The translations under genes were made by a program, and so were the position numbers. A stretch of 64,000 bases of DNA from Zobellia russellii (lineage in GTDB: Bacteria > Bacteroidota > Bacteroidia > Flavobacteriales > Flavobacteriaceae): positions 243,200-307,199 of the forward strand of contig NZ_JACSOI010000006.1 in NCBI RefSeq assembly GCF_018728565.1. The letters are read 5' to 3'. Below the pieces are notes generated by a model, which searched no databases, was not told the DNA's origin, and saw nothing but the letters and a program-made list of their open reading frames with translations. Every line of letters begins with the position of its first letter. Position 1 is the stretch's first letter. Shown one piece after another: positions 36,888 to 45,203 of this stretch.

Positions 36888-37309
36888 CACTTAATAAATA
36901 AACTTACAAAACGCCCAGTTGCATAACTTTGCAATTGGGCGTTTTTTCTTGTTAAAATTCATATCTTCCCGAAAAATTTCAAAAACCATGAAATAGTATG
37001 AGTTTCCCCTATGCATAGATTTTTTTGTAAACTACGCTCATTATTTATAATAGATTATAGCTAGAAATACTGCAGATATCTCCAAAATTTACACCTACTC
37101 TATAAATTCTTTAATCCAAAATAATGTTAGGAATCCAACATTAAATATCAAAATCAAACAAAAATAAATCACATTTTGTACTATTAATCTTTCTAAATTG
37201 TTAAATGTTAAGGAACTTTGGAGACAGAATTAATTTACACTAAATATAAGAAGAGCACACTATTCCGCCCAGGTTATTGCTCCGTTTATTGAAACTAAGC
37301 ACATTTTGT
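36888..37309. other. AT-rich intergenic region of about 420 bases
   Basis: The region contains the htpG terminator at its left end and otherwise no gene. One partial dyad is seen: AATGTT (37123-37128) and AACATT (37137-37142) around AGGAATCC. A TTG-started extension of the next gene begins at 37277 but is not preferred. Nothing else is recognised. Confidence 0.5.
36908..36947 (+). terminator. rho-independent terminator of htpG
   Basis: AAAACGCCCAGTTGC pairs with GCAATTGGGCG (one G-U pair) around an 8-base loop, followed by six T residues, 20 bases after the htpG stop. Confidence 0.88.
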
Positions 37310-37684
37310 ATGGTATTTACAGAACTTAATCCCAAGGGTAATTTTGACAGTTGGGATAAAAAGAAACTAAAAGAAATAGAAGAAGAAAAATTTAGCGAAA
37401 ATATTGGTGATACTCTTTTTGAAAATGAAGAACTAATTCTAACCGAAATAGTATTGAAACCTAAGGAACGGACTCCGTTTAGAAGGCATACTAATGACTA
37501 TAGTTGCACCTGTTTTACGGACGGTCTTATGATTTCAAGAAATATTAACGGACAAATAGCCTTGCTGCGTTTGGAAGAAGGTGACCATTTTTACTGGGCC
37601 TGCAGTGGGGAAGAAATGGTTCACGATTTAGAAAATATTGGTGAAAACACTATAAACATCAAAATTCTTGCGGTAAAAAAATAA
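37310..37684 (+). CDS. small cupin-like protein of unknown function
   Basis: Started at the ATG before VFTELNPKGN the protein has 124 residues; a TTG start at 37277 would add 11. The order ENEELILTEIVLKPKERTPFRRH, then SCTCFTDGL and LRLEEGDHFYWAC with MVHDLENIGE fits a cupin-like barrel with possible metal or ligand histidines. No close named family was recognised. It is cytoplasmic, and convergent with the inositol oxygenase gene. Confidence 0.7.
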   Translation: MVFTELNPKGNFDSWDKKKLKEIEEEKFSENIGDTLFENEELILTEIVLKPKERTPFRRHTNDYSCTCFTDGLMISRNINGQIALLRLEEGDHFYWACSGEEMVHDLENIGENTINIKILAVKK

Positions 37685-37716
37685 ACGGCCGCTAACTTAA
37701 TAGTAAGGGGCCGTTT
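37683..37716. terminator. probable bidirectional terminator
   Basis: AAACGGCC (37683-37690) and GGCCGTTT (37709-37716) enclose an 18-base loop region between convergent genes. The T-runs are short. Confidence 0.55.
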
Positions 37717-37735
37717 GTAAATTTTAAGAGGGTTA

Positions 37736-38545
37736 TTACCAATTTATAGGACCTTTACCCAAATATTTTTCTGCAATAGGCTGGTAATAATCCTTTACAT
37801 CTTCTAAATCATATATCTTTTGCGACTTAGTATACAAATCGTACTTATTGAAATCTTTAATAAGTTCTAAATATTCTTTGTCACCTTCGTTCAACAACTC
37901 TTTGTAACTACCTCCCGTATGCCATGGGTAAAAGGAATGGTAACGTATCATTACCATAGCTTCTTTGGGCAGTTGGTTCTCTTTATGATTAGAGAGTACT
38001 TGAAACAGATACTCATCATGCCCCCATGCTAGGTTAAGATTGTCCATACCACAACCTTTTTCATAAATACCTGTAGGCGTATTATAACGGGAATCGGCCA
38101 TATCCGGATTCAATTTATTAAACTCAGGATATACACAAGTATCCGGCAATTCGCAACCTACTACGAACACATCACCTACGGTTCCCCATTGCTCGTCCTG
38201 GCTGGTACCGTCCTCATCGCTTCCCCATAGGAACATCACCTTTCCTAGGTCATGAATAAGACCGGTAAGCTGCATCCAATCTGGGCGATTGTCTTCTCTA
38301 ATAGCCTCCGCGCTTTGAATTAAATGCTGTACGTTGGGCAAATCCAAATCGGGATCGCTAACGTCTATCAATCTATTCAAATGTCCCATAGCCTCCCATA
38401 GGTCCATTGGTTTGTCATAGGTCAAATATTTCTTGTGCATACGTTGAACATAGTCTACCGTTTGCTTTGACCGCATTTTTCTATAATGCTCCTTAACGGC
38501 CGCCGACACATCTACAGCCTCATAATCCCTGAACGTTTTTTCCAT
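37736..38545 (-). CDS. myo-inositol oxygenase
   Basis: The 269-residue protein is full-length for MIOX, the diiron enzyme that cleaves myo-inositol to D-glucuronate with O2. The six metal ligands can be placed as H74 (NVQHL), H98 and D99 (GLIHDLGK), H176 (AWGHDEYL), H203 (RYHSFYPWH) and D236 (NKYDLY). The start is the ATG before EKTFRDYE; the TTG three codons upstream was not used. It lies 66 bases after an SSS symporter on the same strand, suggesting uptake and oxidation of inositol as one unit. Confidence 0.93.
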   Translation of the reverse strand: MEKTFRDYEAVDVSAAVKEHYRKMRSKQTVDYVQRMHKKYLTYDKPMDLWEAMGHLNRLIDVSDPDLDLPNVQHLIQSAEAIREDNRPDWMQLTGLIHDLGKVMFLWGSDEDGTSQDEQWGTVGDVFVVGCELPDTCVYPEFNKLNPDMADSRYNTPTGIYEKGCGMDNLNLAWGHDEYLFQVLSNHKENQLPKEAMVMIRYHSFYPWHTGGSYKELLNEGDKEYLELIKDFNKYDLYTKSQKIYDLEDVKDYYQPIAEKYLGKGPINW

Positions 38546-38611
38546 CTTTAACAATTTAGCTTTAAACTACTTACTCCGACTATTAATCTACACCACGGCA
38601 TTGGTTATGCT

Positions 38612-40210
38612 TTACACATTACCTAAAACAAGATATAAAATAATAGTAAATACCACTAGAAAGAGACTAAAGGGCTTGGCATACTTCCAAGGTTGAAGGT
38701 TTAATACCCCCGCATCTTTCATTATAAATTTTTCTTCTTTTTTCCCTAATGCGGAAACTAGGTGCATAATCAATATATTCAGCACGAATTCTATTCCCCA
38801 AATATGAATAAAATGAAGATTCACTTCAAAAATGTAATACATGGCCACGTAGAATACCAATCCAAACATAAGTCCGGCTTTCGCCCCAATAGCACTAACC
38901 TTAGGAAATAGAAAACCTGCAATAATTACACTGGCAATGGGTATAAAGAATATTCCGTTCAACTGTTGTAACAACTGGTAAAGTCCATCTGGCGCATTAG
39001 CTACAAAAGGCGCTATACCTATTGCTAAAACGGCCAAAATAGCAGAAGTACTCTTGCCAATGACCACCAATTTTTTTTCACTGGCATCTTTTTGTATGTA
39101 TTTTTTAAAAACGTCTAAACTAAATACAGTGGCAGCACTGTTCAATGCACTATTAAAAGTACTTAAGATAGCTCCCATCATTACTGCTACAAAAAAACCA
39201 GTGAGCCACAGAGGTAAAACTTTTTTTACCAAAAGTGGATAAACGTTATCCGGATTGTCATAAAGACTTTCCCCAAAATAGTAAAAGCCGATAAGGCCCG
39301 GCAAAACAATTACCAAAGGCACCAATATTTTAAGTAAACCCGTATAAAGTAATCCCTTTTGGGCTTCTTTTAGACTTACCGCTCCCAAAACCCGTTGAAT
39401 AATGGATTGGTGCATGGTCCAGAAATATATCTGATTGATCATAAGCCCCGTAAACAGCACTTCAAAAGGTAAAATTGCGGAACGTGCTCCCTCCCCTATT
39501 CCCGACTCCTTACTTACCACATTGAATTTCTCTGGGCTGTGCTTGAATACTGTTGCCATTCCTTCAAACAAATTGCCTTCGCCAATGCTTAGCAAAGCCA
39601 AAATAGGCACCAATAACCCTGCTACCAATAGGCCAAACCCGTTTATCGTATCTGTATAGGCCACCATTTTTAAGCCGCCAAAAATGGCATATACGGCACC
39701 AATACTACCTACGATCAAGATAGTTATCCATATACCTTCACTTTGGGTGACATTCAATAATTCGGAAATTTCAAAAATAGCTTCTATGTTTAAAGCACCT
39801 GTATAGAGCACAATAGGCAGCAAAGTGGCTACAAAAGAAATAATCAAAAGGAGCGCCACAAAAGTACGGGTGAGACCGTCAAATCTTTTTTCCAGAAATT
39901 CTGGAATGGTAGTCAATCCCATTTTTAAATAGCGAGGGGCAAAATACAGGGCCGCGATGACCAAAGCCAAGGCAGATGTAACTTCCCATGCTACAATAAT
40001 AGCTCCGTTTCGATATGCGGAACCGTTCATTCCCACCAAATGCTCAGTAGAAATATTGGTTAAGAGTAAAGAACCTGCTATTACAATTCCGGTTAAGGAT
40101 CTACCTCCCAAGAAATAGCCGTCTTTGGTGTTCAATTTATCGCGTCTAAGCTTATATGTTGCATAGAAAGCAACAAAACCAGTAAAGAGTAAAAAGGTCA
40201 ATAACGCCAT
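38612..40210 (-). CDS. SSS-family sodium/solute symporter, probable inositol or sugar uptake
   Basis: From the ATG at 40210 the protein has 532 residues with about 14 membrane helices. GYFLGGRSLTGIVIAGSLLLTNISTEHLVGMNGSAY and AIFGGLKMVAYTDTINGFG place it in the SLC5/SSS group close to sodium/glucose or inositol carriers. MMGAILSTFNSALNSAATVFSLD holds the Na+-site serines. A TTG start would add ten residues. It is the promoter-proximal gene before the inositol oxygenase; the substrate is inferred from that pairing. Confidence 0.9.
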   Translation of the reverse strand: MALLTFLLFTGFVAFYATYKLRRDKLNTKDGYFLGGRSLTGIVIAGSLLLTNISTEHLVGMNGSAYRNGAIIVAWEVTSALALVIAALYFAPRYLKMGLTTIPEFLEKRFDGLTRTFVALLLIISFVATLLPIVLYTGALNIEAIFEISELLNVTQSEGIWITILIVGSIGAVYAIFGGLKMVAYTDTINGFGLLVAGLLVPILALLSIGEGNLFEGMATVFKHSPEKFNVVSKESGIGEGARSAILPFEVLFTGLMINQIYFWTMHQSIIQRVLGAVSLKEAQKGLLYTGLLKILVPLVIVLPGLIGFYYFGESLYDNPDNVYPLLVKKVLPLWLTGFFVAVMMGAILSTFNSALNSAATVFSLDVFKKYIQKDASEKKLVVIGKSTSAILAVLAIGIAPFVANAPDGLYQLLQQLNGIFFIPIASVIIAGFLFPKVSAIGAKAGLMFGLVFYVAMYYIFEVNLHFIHIWGIEFVLNILIMHLVSALGKKEEKFIMKDAGVLNLQPWKYAKPFSLFLVVFTIILYLVLGNV

Positions 40211-40305
40211 AAGAAGGTGCCCAGGGGGATTAAGTTGCAAAAAATTACCTTAGATAAATATCAAATAAACACAAAAAAAACGAATAAATTACCATATTCA
40301 CAAAC

Positions 40306-40327
40306 ATTTCGTGTGCGCAAACGAAAT
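40306..40327. promoter_or_regulatory. near-perfect 22-base dyad, candidate operator of the symporter-MIOX operon
   Basis: The half-sites ATTTCGT (40306-40312) and ACGAAAT (40321-40327) flank a TGCGCA core; 20 of 22 positions are symmetric. The CG-centred symmetry resembles LacI-family operators. It lies about 95 bases before the symporter start and downstream of the promoter element at 40355-40362, so binding would block transcription. The regulator is not in the window. Confidence 0.55.
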
Positions 40328-40354
40328 ATTAAGACAAAATACACTCACTGATCA

Positions 40355-40362
40355 CAAACATA
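40355..40362 (-). promoter_or_regulatory. flavobacterial -7 promoter element of the symporter-MIOX operon
   Basis: The minus strand reads TATGTTTG (TAnnTTTG). A possible -33 TTG (plus-strand CAA at 40387-40389) lies 24 bases further upstream, slightly longer than the usual spacing. Confidence 0.5.
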
Positions 40363-40467
40363 GACTAATCTAGTAATGTACTAGCGCAAATAGATTACCC
40401 ATCACAATTGTTTTTTAAACCGCAGTTATCATTCGTTAATTGCGGATGGTTTACTTATTTTTAATTC

Positions 40468-41109
40468 ATGAAAATTATATCAACTAACATTGGTAGCCCA
40501 ACTACCATTACCTGGAACGGTAAAGAAGAACTAACGGGCATTTTTAAATACCCGGTAGAAGCCCCCCTGTTTTTAGGAAAAACGGATGTAGCTAATGATA
40601 CCGTAATTGACCGTAAACATCATGCAGGCGTGAACAAGGCCTGTTTTCTATTCTCCACGGAACATTATGAGTACTGGAAAAGCTTATACCCAAGTTTGGA
40701 TTGGAACTGGGGTATGTTCGGAGAAAATCTTAGCGTTAGTAATTTTGATGAATCCGTTATACGTATAGGCGATATTTATAAAATAGGAAGTGCCTTGGTT
40801 CAAGTAGTACAACCTAGAGAGCCTTGTTATAAGTTGGGTATACGGTTTCAAAACCAAAGTATTTTAAAACAGTATATAGATTATGGGTTTCCAGGCACTT
40901 ATGTACGCATCCTAGAAGAGGGTGAAGTAAAGGTAGGAGACGAATTACTGCTGGTGGAGCAATCTCAAAACACGCTTACCGTTAAGGATTTTTATCAATT
41001 ATTATTTACCCGCCAAAAAGACCCGCAAATATTACAGTTGGCCTTGACCAATACTTCTTTGCCCGAGTATAAACGTGAACGTTTAAAGAAATTCCTTCCT
41101 AAATCATGA
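40468..41109 (+). CDS. MOSC domain protein
   Basis: The 213-residue protein has a MOSC domain. KHHAGVNKACFLFSTEHYEYW and WGMFGENLSVSNFDE are the YiiM-type blocks, and the conserved cysteine sits in QPREPCYKLGIRFQ. MOSC proteins handle sulfur or N-hydroxylated compounds with a molybdenum cofactor or as sulfur carriers; YiiM-type members reduce N-hydroxylated purines. The stop overlaps the DoxX start (ATGA), so the pair is co-translated. Confidence 0.9.
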   Translation: MKIISTNIGSPTTITWNGKEELTGIFKYPVEAPLFLGKTDVANDTVIDRKHHAGVNKACFLFSTEHYEYWKSLYPSLDWNWGMFGENLSVSNFDESVIRIGDIYKIGSALVQVVQPREPCYKLGIRFQNQSILKQYIDYGFPGTYVRILEEGEVKVGDELLLVEQSQNTLTVKDFYQLLFTRQKDPQILQLALTNTSLPEYKRERLKKFLPKS

Positions 41110-41465
41110 ATTATCCATGGCACTTGTACGTAATGGGAATCGTTTACGTAATGGCAGGTATTATGCATTTTGTAAAACCAAAAGCCTATATGCGTATTAT
41201 GCCCCGGTATCTACCCAACCACAAGCTATTGGTGCAATTTAGCGGTATTGCAGAAATTTTATTAGGTATAGGTGTTTGCATTCCTGCTGTGAAGAACTAC
41301 GCTATATACGGAATTGTACTCATGCTAGCCGTGTTCTTACTGGTACATTTTTATATGCTATCCAGCAAAAAAGCTTCGGCCGGATTTCCCAAGTGGCTCT
41401 TAATAGCAAGATTGCCTTTACAACTGGTCTTAATGTATTGGGCCTATAGCTACCTATCACTATAA
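41106..41465 (+). CDS. DoxX-family membrane protein
   Basis: This is a 119-residue protein with four hydrophobic helices (about 6-24, 45-63, 68-86 and 97-115). GIVYVMAGIMHFVKPKAYMRIMPRYLP and FSGIAEILLGIGVCIP match the DoxX family. These small membrane proteins are linked to redox or thiol stress systems. The function is not established here. Its translation is coupled to the MOSC gene. Confidence 0.88.
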   Translation: MNYPWHLYVMGIVYVMAGIMHFVKPKAYMRIMPRYLPNHKLLVQFSGIAEILLGIGVCIPAVKNYAIYGIVLMLAVFLLVHFYMLSSKKASAGFPKWLLIARLPLQLVLMYWAYSYLSL

Positions 41466-41500
41466 AAAAAGCCCCTAACGCTCTCAACAACATTAGGGGC
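41464..41500 (-). terminator. rho-independent terminator
   Basis: GCCCCTAA (41471-41478) pairs with TTAGGGGC (41493-41500). The A-run at 41464-41470 gives the U-tail on the minus strand, so it ends the transcript of the gene at 41528. Confidence 0.78.
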
Positions 41501-41527
41501 AATTAACTCAACTCAACTTAAACTATC

Positions 41528-42112
41528 TTAGTTTACCGAAATCTCCTTGTAATAAGTTTCTTTGCTATCTCTTACTACAACGGTATACTCACCTTCGTAA
41601 GCTTTGGTAAAATCAAATGCTTTTTCAATAACCATTTCATTCTCTCTTTTTTCAGAGAAAACTAGTCTGTTACTACTATCGTAAACTTGAATATCTACGT
41701 CTTTGCTATCTAGGTTCAAAAGGTTTAAATAAACCATTCCACCTTTTTGTCTAAAGACCGGTTTACTGTTTTCTTTTTTGTCTATTACCTCTACATTGCT
41801 TCCGTTTACACTAATTGTGTAAGAAATTGTAGTTAAATCATCTTCTGATTTAAAGAAATATAGACCATCTTTAAGTTTAGAAAGGTCAAACTTCTTGGCA
41901 TAGTTTTCTTTTTCAACAGTTTCAAAGAATATAACGTTCTGCTCTGCATCCATAAACTTGATGGTTGTTCTTCCCGCATGGGCATCTAGTTCATAAACAA
42001 AGCTTTTTACATTTTCATTTGGTACAACACTAAGCTTGGGCTCGCTGGCGATACTAGCAGTTGTAGTCAATAACAAAGCGATCATTGCGGCGGTTCTTAC
42101 TACTTTTCTCAT
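41528..42112 (-). CDS. exported protein with two tandem Ig-like (T9SS-CTD-like) domains
   Basis: The 194-residue protein has a signal peptide (MRKVVRTAAMIALLLTTTASIAS). The mature part looks like an internal duplication. Domain 1 (about 35-105) has TIKFMDAEQNVIFFETVEKEN then FDLSKLKDGLYFF. Domain 2 (about 125-194) has DIQVYDSSNRLVFSEKREN then FDFTKAYEGEYTVVV. Both follow the strand pattern of type-A T9SS sorting domains, but no cargo domain is attached. The function is unknown. Confidence 0.75.
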   Translation of the reverse strand: MRKVVRTAAMIALLLTTTASIASEPKLSVVPNENVKSFVYELDAHAGRTTIKFMDAEQNVIFFETVEKENYAKKFDLSKLKDGLYFFKSEDDLTTISYTISVNGSNVEVIDKKENSKPVFRQKGGMVYLNLLNLDSKDVDIQVYDSSNRLVFSEKRENEMVIEKAFDFTKAYEGEYTVVVRDSKETYYKEISVN

Positions 42113-42164
42113 ATCGTTTTTTTTTATATCCCGCTGTTACACAGGGTAGGTTAATAATATGATA

Positions 42165-42172
42165 CAAACATA
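42165..42172 (-). promoter_or_regulatory. flavobacterial -7 promoter element of the exported Ig-like protein
   Basis: The minus strand reads TATGTTTG (TAnnTTTG), 52 bases before the ATG at 42112. Confidence 0.45.
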
Positions 42173-42280
42173 CTGCCGTTATCCTGCTCTCACTACTCCA
42201 CAATTCGCCAATAAATGTGCTATTTTACCATTCCATATACAGCAATATTGCCCATAAGGTAATATTGAACATATTTTAGT

Positions 42281-42288
42281 TAATTTTG
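42281..42288 (+). promoter_or_regulatory. flavobacterial -7 promoter element of the AraC-alkB pair
   Basis: TAATTTTG fits TAnnTTTG and lies 38 bases before the ATG at 42327. A TTG at 42265-42267 is closer than the usual -33 spacing. Confidence 0.45.
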
Positions 42289-42326
42289 CAAAGAAAGAAG
42301 GAATTAGCCTTGTTTAATTTTGTATT

Positions 42327-43214
42327 ATGAGCAAACCCCCGCTAACAAATCAGAAGCCCGCTTTTGAGGCCATAGAACCTAGTTTTGGGCATTCTTATAC
42401 GTATCAAAGGTTTGATGCGACAAAGAATAATAAAAACACCGTATGGCATTACCATCCGGAAATAGAACTCGTTCACGTAAATGGCGGGTCTGGTAAAAGA
42501 CAGATCGGAAGCCATGTTTCGTATTACTCAAAAGGAGACCTTATATTAATAGGTAGTAATTTACCCCATTGCGGTTTTACCAATACACTTACCGGTAATG
42601 AAAGCGAAACGGTCATTCAAATGAAATTGGATTTCTTGGGAAACGATTTTTTTAATATTCCCGAAATGAAAAAAATTCAATCGCTTTTTGAAATGGCAAA
42701 AGGTGGTATAGCCTTTTCCGGAAAGACCAAAAGAAAGATTGGAGAGAAAATGCAGATTCTGGAATACCAGACCCATTTTCAGCGTTTACTTTCTATATTG
42801 AATATTTTAAACGAATTGGGCAACTCCAAAGAGTTTAAGATTCTTAATGCCGAAGGATTCTCTATGGAAACCGAAGTGAAGGACAATGATCGTATTAACG
42901 TAGTCTTTAACCACGTTAAGAACAACTTTAAGGAAGAAATAACATTGGATGAAATAAGTAACATGGTAAGTATGACCGTACCCTCTTTCTGTCGTTACTT
43001 TAAAAAGATTACCAATAAAACTTTTGTTCAGTTTGTAAATGAGTACCGCTTAGTGCATGCCTCCAAACTTTTGGCAGAACAACCTTTAAGTATTACCGAG
43101 GTTTGTTTTGAAAGCGGTTTCAACAACTTTTCACACTTTAACAAACAGTTTAAAGCCTTTACAGGTCAAAACCCATCTGAATACAGGAATGAGTTAAAAA
43201 CGGTTCTTAAATGA
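42327..43214 (+). CDS. AraC-family transcriptional regulator with cupin sensor domain
   Basis: The 295-residue protein has an N-terminal cupin (about 25-110; TVWHYHPEIELVHV and SYYSKGDLILIGSNLPHCGF) and a C-terminal AraC-type double helix-turn-helix (about 195-290; LDEISNMVSMTVPSFCRYFKKITNKTF and SITEVCFESGFNNFSHFNKQFK). It probably senses a sugar-like ligand. Its stop overlaps the alkB start (ATGA). It lacks the methyltransferase parts of Ada. Confidence 0.93.
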   Translation: MSKPPLTNQKPAFEAIEPSFGHSYTYQRFDATKNNKNTVWHYHPEIELVHVNGGSGKRQIGSHVSYYSKGDLILIGSNLPHCGFTNTLTGNESETVIQMKLDFLGNDFFNIPEMKKIQSLFEMAKGGIAFSGKTKRKIGEKMQILEYQTHFQRLLSILNILNELGNSKEFKILNAEGFSMETEVKDNDRINVVFNHVKNNFKEEITLDEISNMVSMTVPSFCRYFKKITNKTFVQFVNEYRLVHASKLLAEQPLSITEVCFESGFNNFSHFNKQFKAFTGQNPSEYRNELKTVLK

Positions 43215-43813
43215 TAGACGGCCTGTTCCCGGAAGAAATGAATTTGAACCTACCGGATAGTGACATTACCTATTATCCAAATTTTATAGAACGGGCAACG
43301 GCCGATTCTTATTTTCAGTCGCTCAAGGAAGAAACCCCTTGGCAACAAGATAATATTACGGTATTCGGTAAGACCTATGCCCAACCAAGGCTAACGGCTT
43401 TATATGGTAATAACGGTAAGCCCTACTCCTATTCTAAGTTGGTAATGGCGCCCCATAAGTTTACACCTATGCTTTTAGAAATAAAAAACAAGGTTGAAAC
43501 TTGTACAGGGGTGGTGTTTACTACTTGCTTACTCAACCTCTACAGGAACGGTCAGGATAGTAACGGGTGGCATGCAGATAATGAGAAGGAGTTGGGCAAG
43601 AACCCAATTATTGCATCGATAACTTTAGGGCAAGAGCGTTTCTTTCATCTAAAACATAGAAAGGATAAAAACCTGAAACAAAAAATTCTACTACAACACG
43701 GTAGTCTTTTACTAATGAAAGGTGCTACACAAGAACATTGGCTGCATCAGGTTCCAAAAACGGCCAAAGTTATTGATGAACGCATCAACCTGACATTTAG
43801 AATTATTACATAA
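43211..43813 (+). CDS. alkB: AlkB-like alpha-ketoglutarate-dependent dioxygenase
   Basis: The 200-residue protein is a 2-oxoglutarate/Fe(II) dioxygenase of the ALKBH2/3-like type. Iron ligands are H and D in GWHADNE and the His of WLHQVPKT, and the 2-oxoglutarate arginine lies in RINLTFRI. Such enzymes remove alkyl groups from DNA or RNA bases. It is translationally coupled to an AraC-type regulator gene and followed by a strong terminator. Confidence 0.92.
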   Translation: MIDGLFPEEMNLNLPDSDITYYPNFIERATADSYFQSLKEETPWQQDNITVFGKTYAQPRLTALYGNNGKPYSYSKLVMAPHKFTPMLLEIKNKVETCTGVVFTTCLLNLYRNGQDSNGWHADNEKELGKNPIIASITLGQERFFHLKHRKDKNLKQKILLQHGSLLLMKGATQEHWLHQVPKTAKVIDERINLTFRIIT

Positions 43814-43848
43814 AAAAATCGGCCATTAAAAATAGCCGATTTTTTTTT
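43812..43848 (+). terminator. rho-independent terminator of the AraC-alkB operon
   Basis: AAAAAAATCGGC (43812-43823) and GCCGATTTTTTT (43835-43846) form a long stem with an 11-base loop and T-run immediately after the alkB stop. Confidence 0.9.
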
Positions 43849-44014
43849 ACCCTTTACTTATGAGAAGATTACTGCCTTTAGCCGCCGGGTGCCAACTAAT
43901 GTCCTCGCAACCATCTACTCTAATATAACATAGACATTTACTTAAAAATGTATTATGTCGTTAAGAAGCCAAAATTTTAGTTCTATTGAGTTCAAATATT
44001 AATTTGTCCTTAAT

Positions 44015-44022
44015 TACTTTTG
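44015..44022 (+). promoter_or_regulatory. flavobacterial -7 promoter element, near-leaderless gene
   Basis: TACTTTTG fits TAnnTTTG and ends seven bases before the ATG at 44030. Confidence 0.45.
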
Positions 44023-44029
44023 TAATGCT

Positions 44030-44308
44030 ATGAGACAGACATTTACGGAAAGAGAATTAGACCGAATTATTGAAATGGCTTGGGAAGACCGCACTCCTTT
44101 TGATGCTATAACTTTTCAATTTGGCATATCGGAACAGGAAACTATTGAACTTATGAGATACCACCTTAAACCCAAAAGTTTTAGGATGTGGCGTAAACGA
44201 GTTCAGGGCAGAAATACCAAACATGCCAAGTTGAATAATACGGAAGACCATAGGTTCAAGAGTACACGGCAGCGTCATATATCTATGAACAAAATTTCAA
44301 AACGGTAA
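44030..44308 (+). CDS. TIGR03643 family protein
   Basis: The 92-residue basic protein matches TIGR03643: RELDRIIEMAWEDRTPFDAI, then FGISEQETIELMRYHLKPKSFRMWRKRV and a C-terminal HKFKSTRQRH-like segment (HRFKSTRQRHIS). The function is unknown. The arrangement suggests a small helix-turn-helix or nucleic-acid-binding role. It is convergent with the S1/P1 nuclease gene, only 18 bases apart. Confidence 0.88.
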   Translation: MRQTFTERELDRIIEMAWEDRTPFDAITFQFGISEQETIELMRYHLKPKSFRMWRKRVQGRNTKHAKLNNTEDHRFKSTRQRHISMNKISKR

Positions 44309-44326
44309 ACTATTTCGTTTTTAAAT

Positions 44327-45097
44327 CTAAAAAAGTTCGTTCAGAACCTTGGCCAAACGCAACCCTCCTTTTTGTAGTTGGGTTTCAACCGTGCCCCACC
44401 ATTCGTAACTGTAACGGTAATATAGCTTCTCTCCTACTTCAACGGAATCATAGAGTTTATCTGCAATTTCTTGAGATTCCTCTACCCAATCATAAATTGT
44501 ACCTTGTTGAATAAATTTTACTTGTTCTTTTGAAAGTTGGGGTAAACTAGAAGCCAACTCGGTATAGCTCATACCATAATCATTTATCATGTTGGAGTCC
44601 CAAACTCTATGCAGGTTAGTTCCGGTATTGAACCATTGCAACTGAATATCGTTGCCTCCCTTATCCTCATAACGTCCTACATGCATGGGCTGGTGTAGGT
44701 CTCCTATTAAATGTACCAGCATTTTCAGATAAAAAACCTTATCCTCTTTTTTGCTGTTATAGTCTTTGATAATTTCAATACATTTATTGATACCCACTAT
44801 AAGATCTCCGTGCTCACTGGGTTCTATATCTGAGTAATTTTTTCCTTGGGGAATATTTACATAATGCCAAGCGCTAAATTCTTTATAGGCCCTGTCGGCT
44901 TTTATATCATCTGCAAACGTAGATACATAAGCAAGACTCTCTCCGTTCAACAACTTTTTAAGTGCCTTTCTGGTTTTTTTTGAAAGGTGATGTTGAGCCA
45001 CTTCGCCCACAGTGCGGTGTCCGGTTTTTGACCACTCACCATCATTTGCGTTAGAAAGTGTTGTTATTAAGAACAGAAAGAATACTATTTTTCGCAT
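44327..45097 (-). CDS. exported S1/P1-type nuclease
   Basis: The 256-residue protein has a signal peptide and a mature N-terminal tryptophan zinc ligand region (EWSKTGHRTVGEVA). Further zinc ligands lie in STFADDIKADR, FSAWHYVNIP, LVHLIGDLHQPMHVG and NLHRVWDSNMI, matching the trinuclear site of S1/P1 nucleases. It degrades single-stranded nucleic acids (and some 3'-nucleotides) outside the cytoplasm, probably for nutrition. The C-terminal RLAKVLNELF is also typical. Confidence 0.92.
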   Translation of the reverse strand: MRKIVFFLFLITTLSNANDGEWSKTGHRTVGEVAQHHLSKKTRKALKKLLNGESLAYVSTFADDIKADRAYKEFSAWHYVNIPQGKNYSDIEPSEHGDLIVGINKCIEIIKDYNSKKEDKVFYLKMLVHLIGDLHQPMHVGRYEDKGGNDIQLQWFNTGTNLHRVWDSNMINDYGMSYTELASSLPQLSKEQVKFIQQGTIYDWVEESQEIADKLYDSVEVGEKLYYRYSYEWWGTVETQLQKGGLRLAKVLNELF

Positions 45098-45113
45098 GAA
45101 ATTTATTTAGCCG

Positions 45114-45121
45114 CAAAAGTA
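45114..45121 (-). promoter_or_regulatory. flavobacterial -7 promoter element of the S1/P1 nuclease
   Basis: The minus strand reads TACTTTTG (TAnnTTTG), 16 bases before the ATG at 45097. Confidence 0.45.
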
Positions 45122-45203
45122 GAAAATTGAAGTTAAATCTATTGTTAAGAAACCCTAGGGTTTCATTTTTTAATTTGATATTGCACACCTAAAATTCACG
45201 GAT

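Noticed and set aside
43860..43928. 22-codon frame after alkB (MRRLLPLAAGCQ...)
   Set aside because: Too short, no promoter or conserved feature, directly downstream of a terminator.
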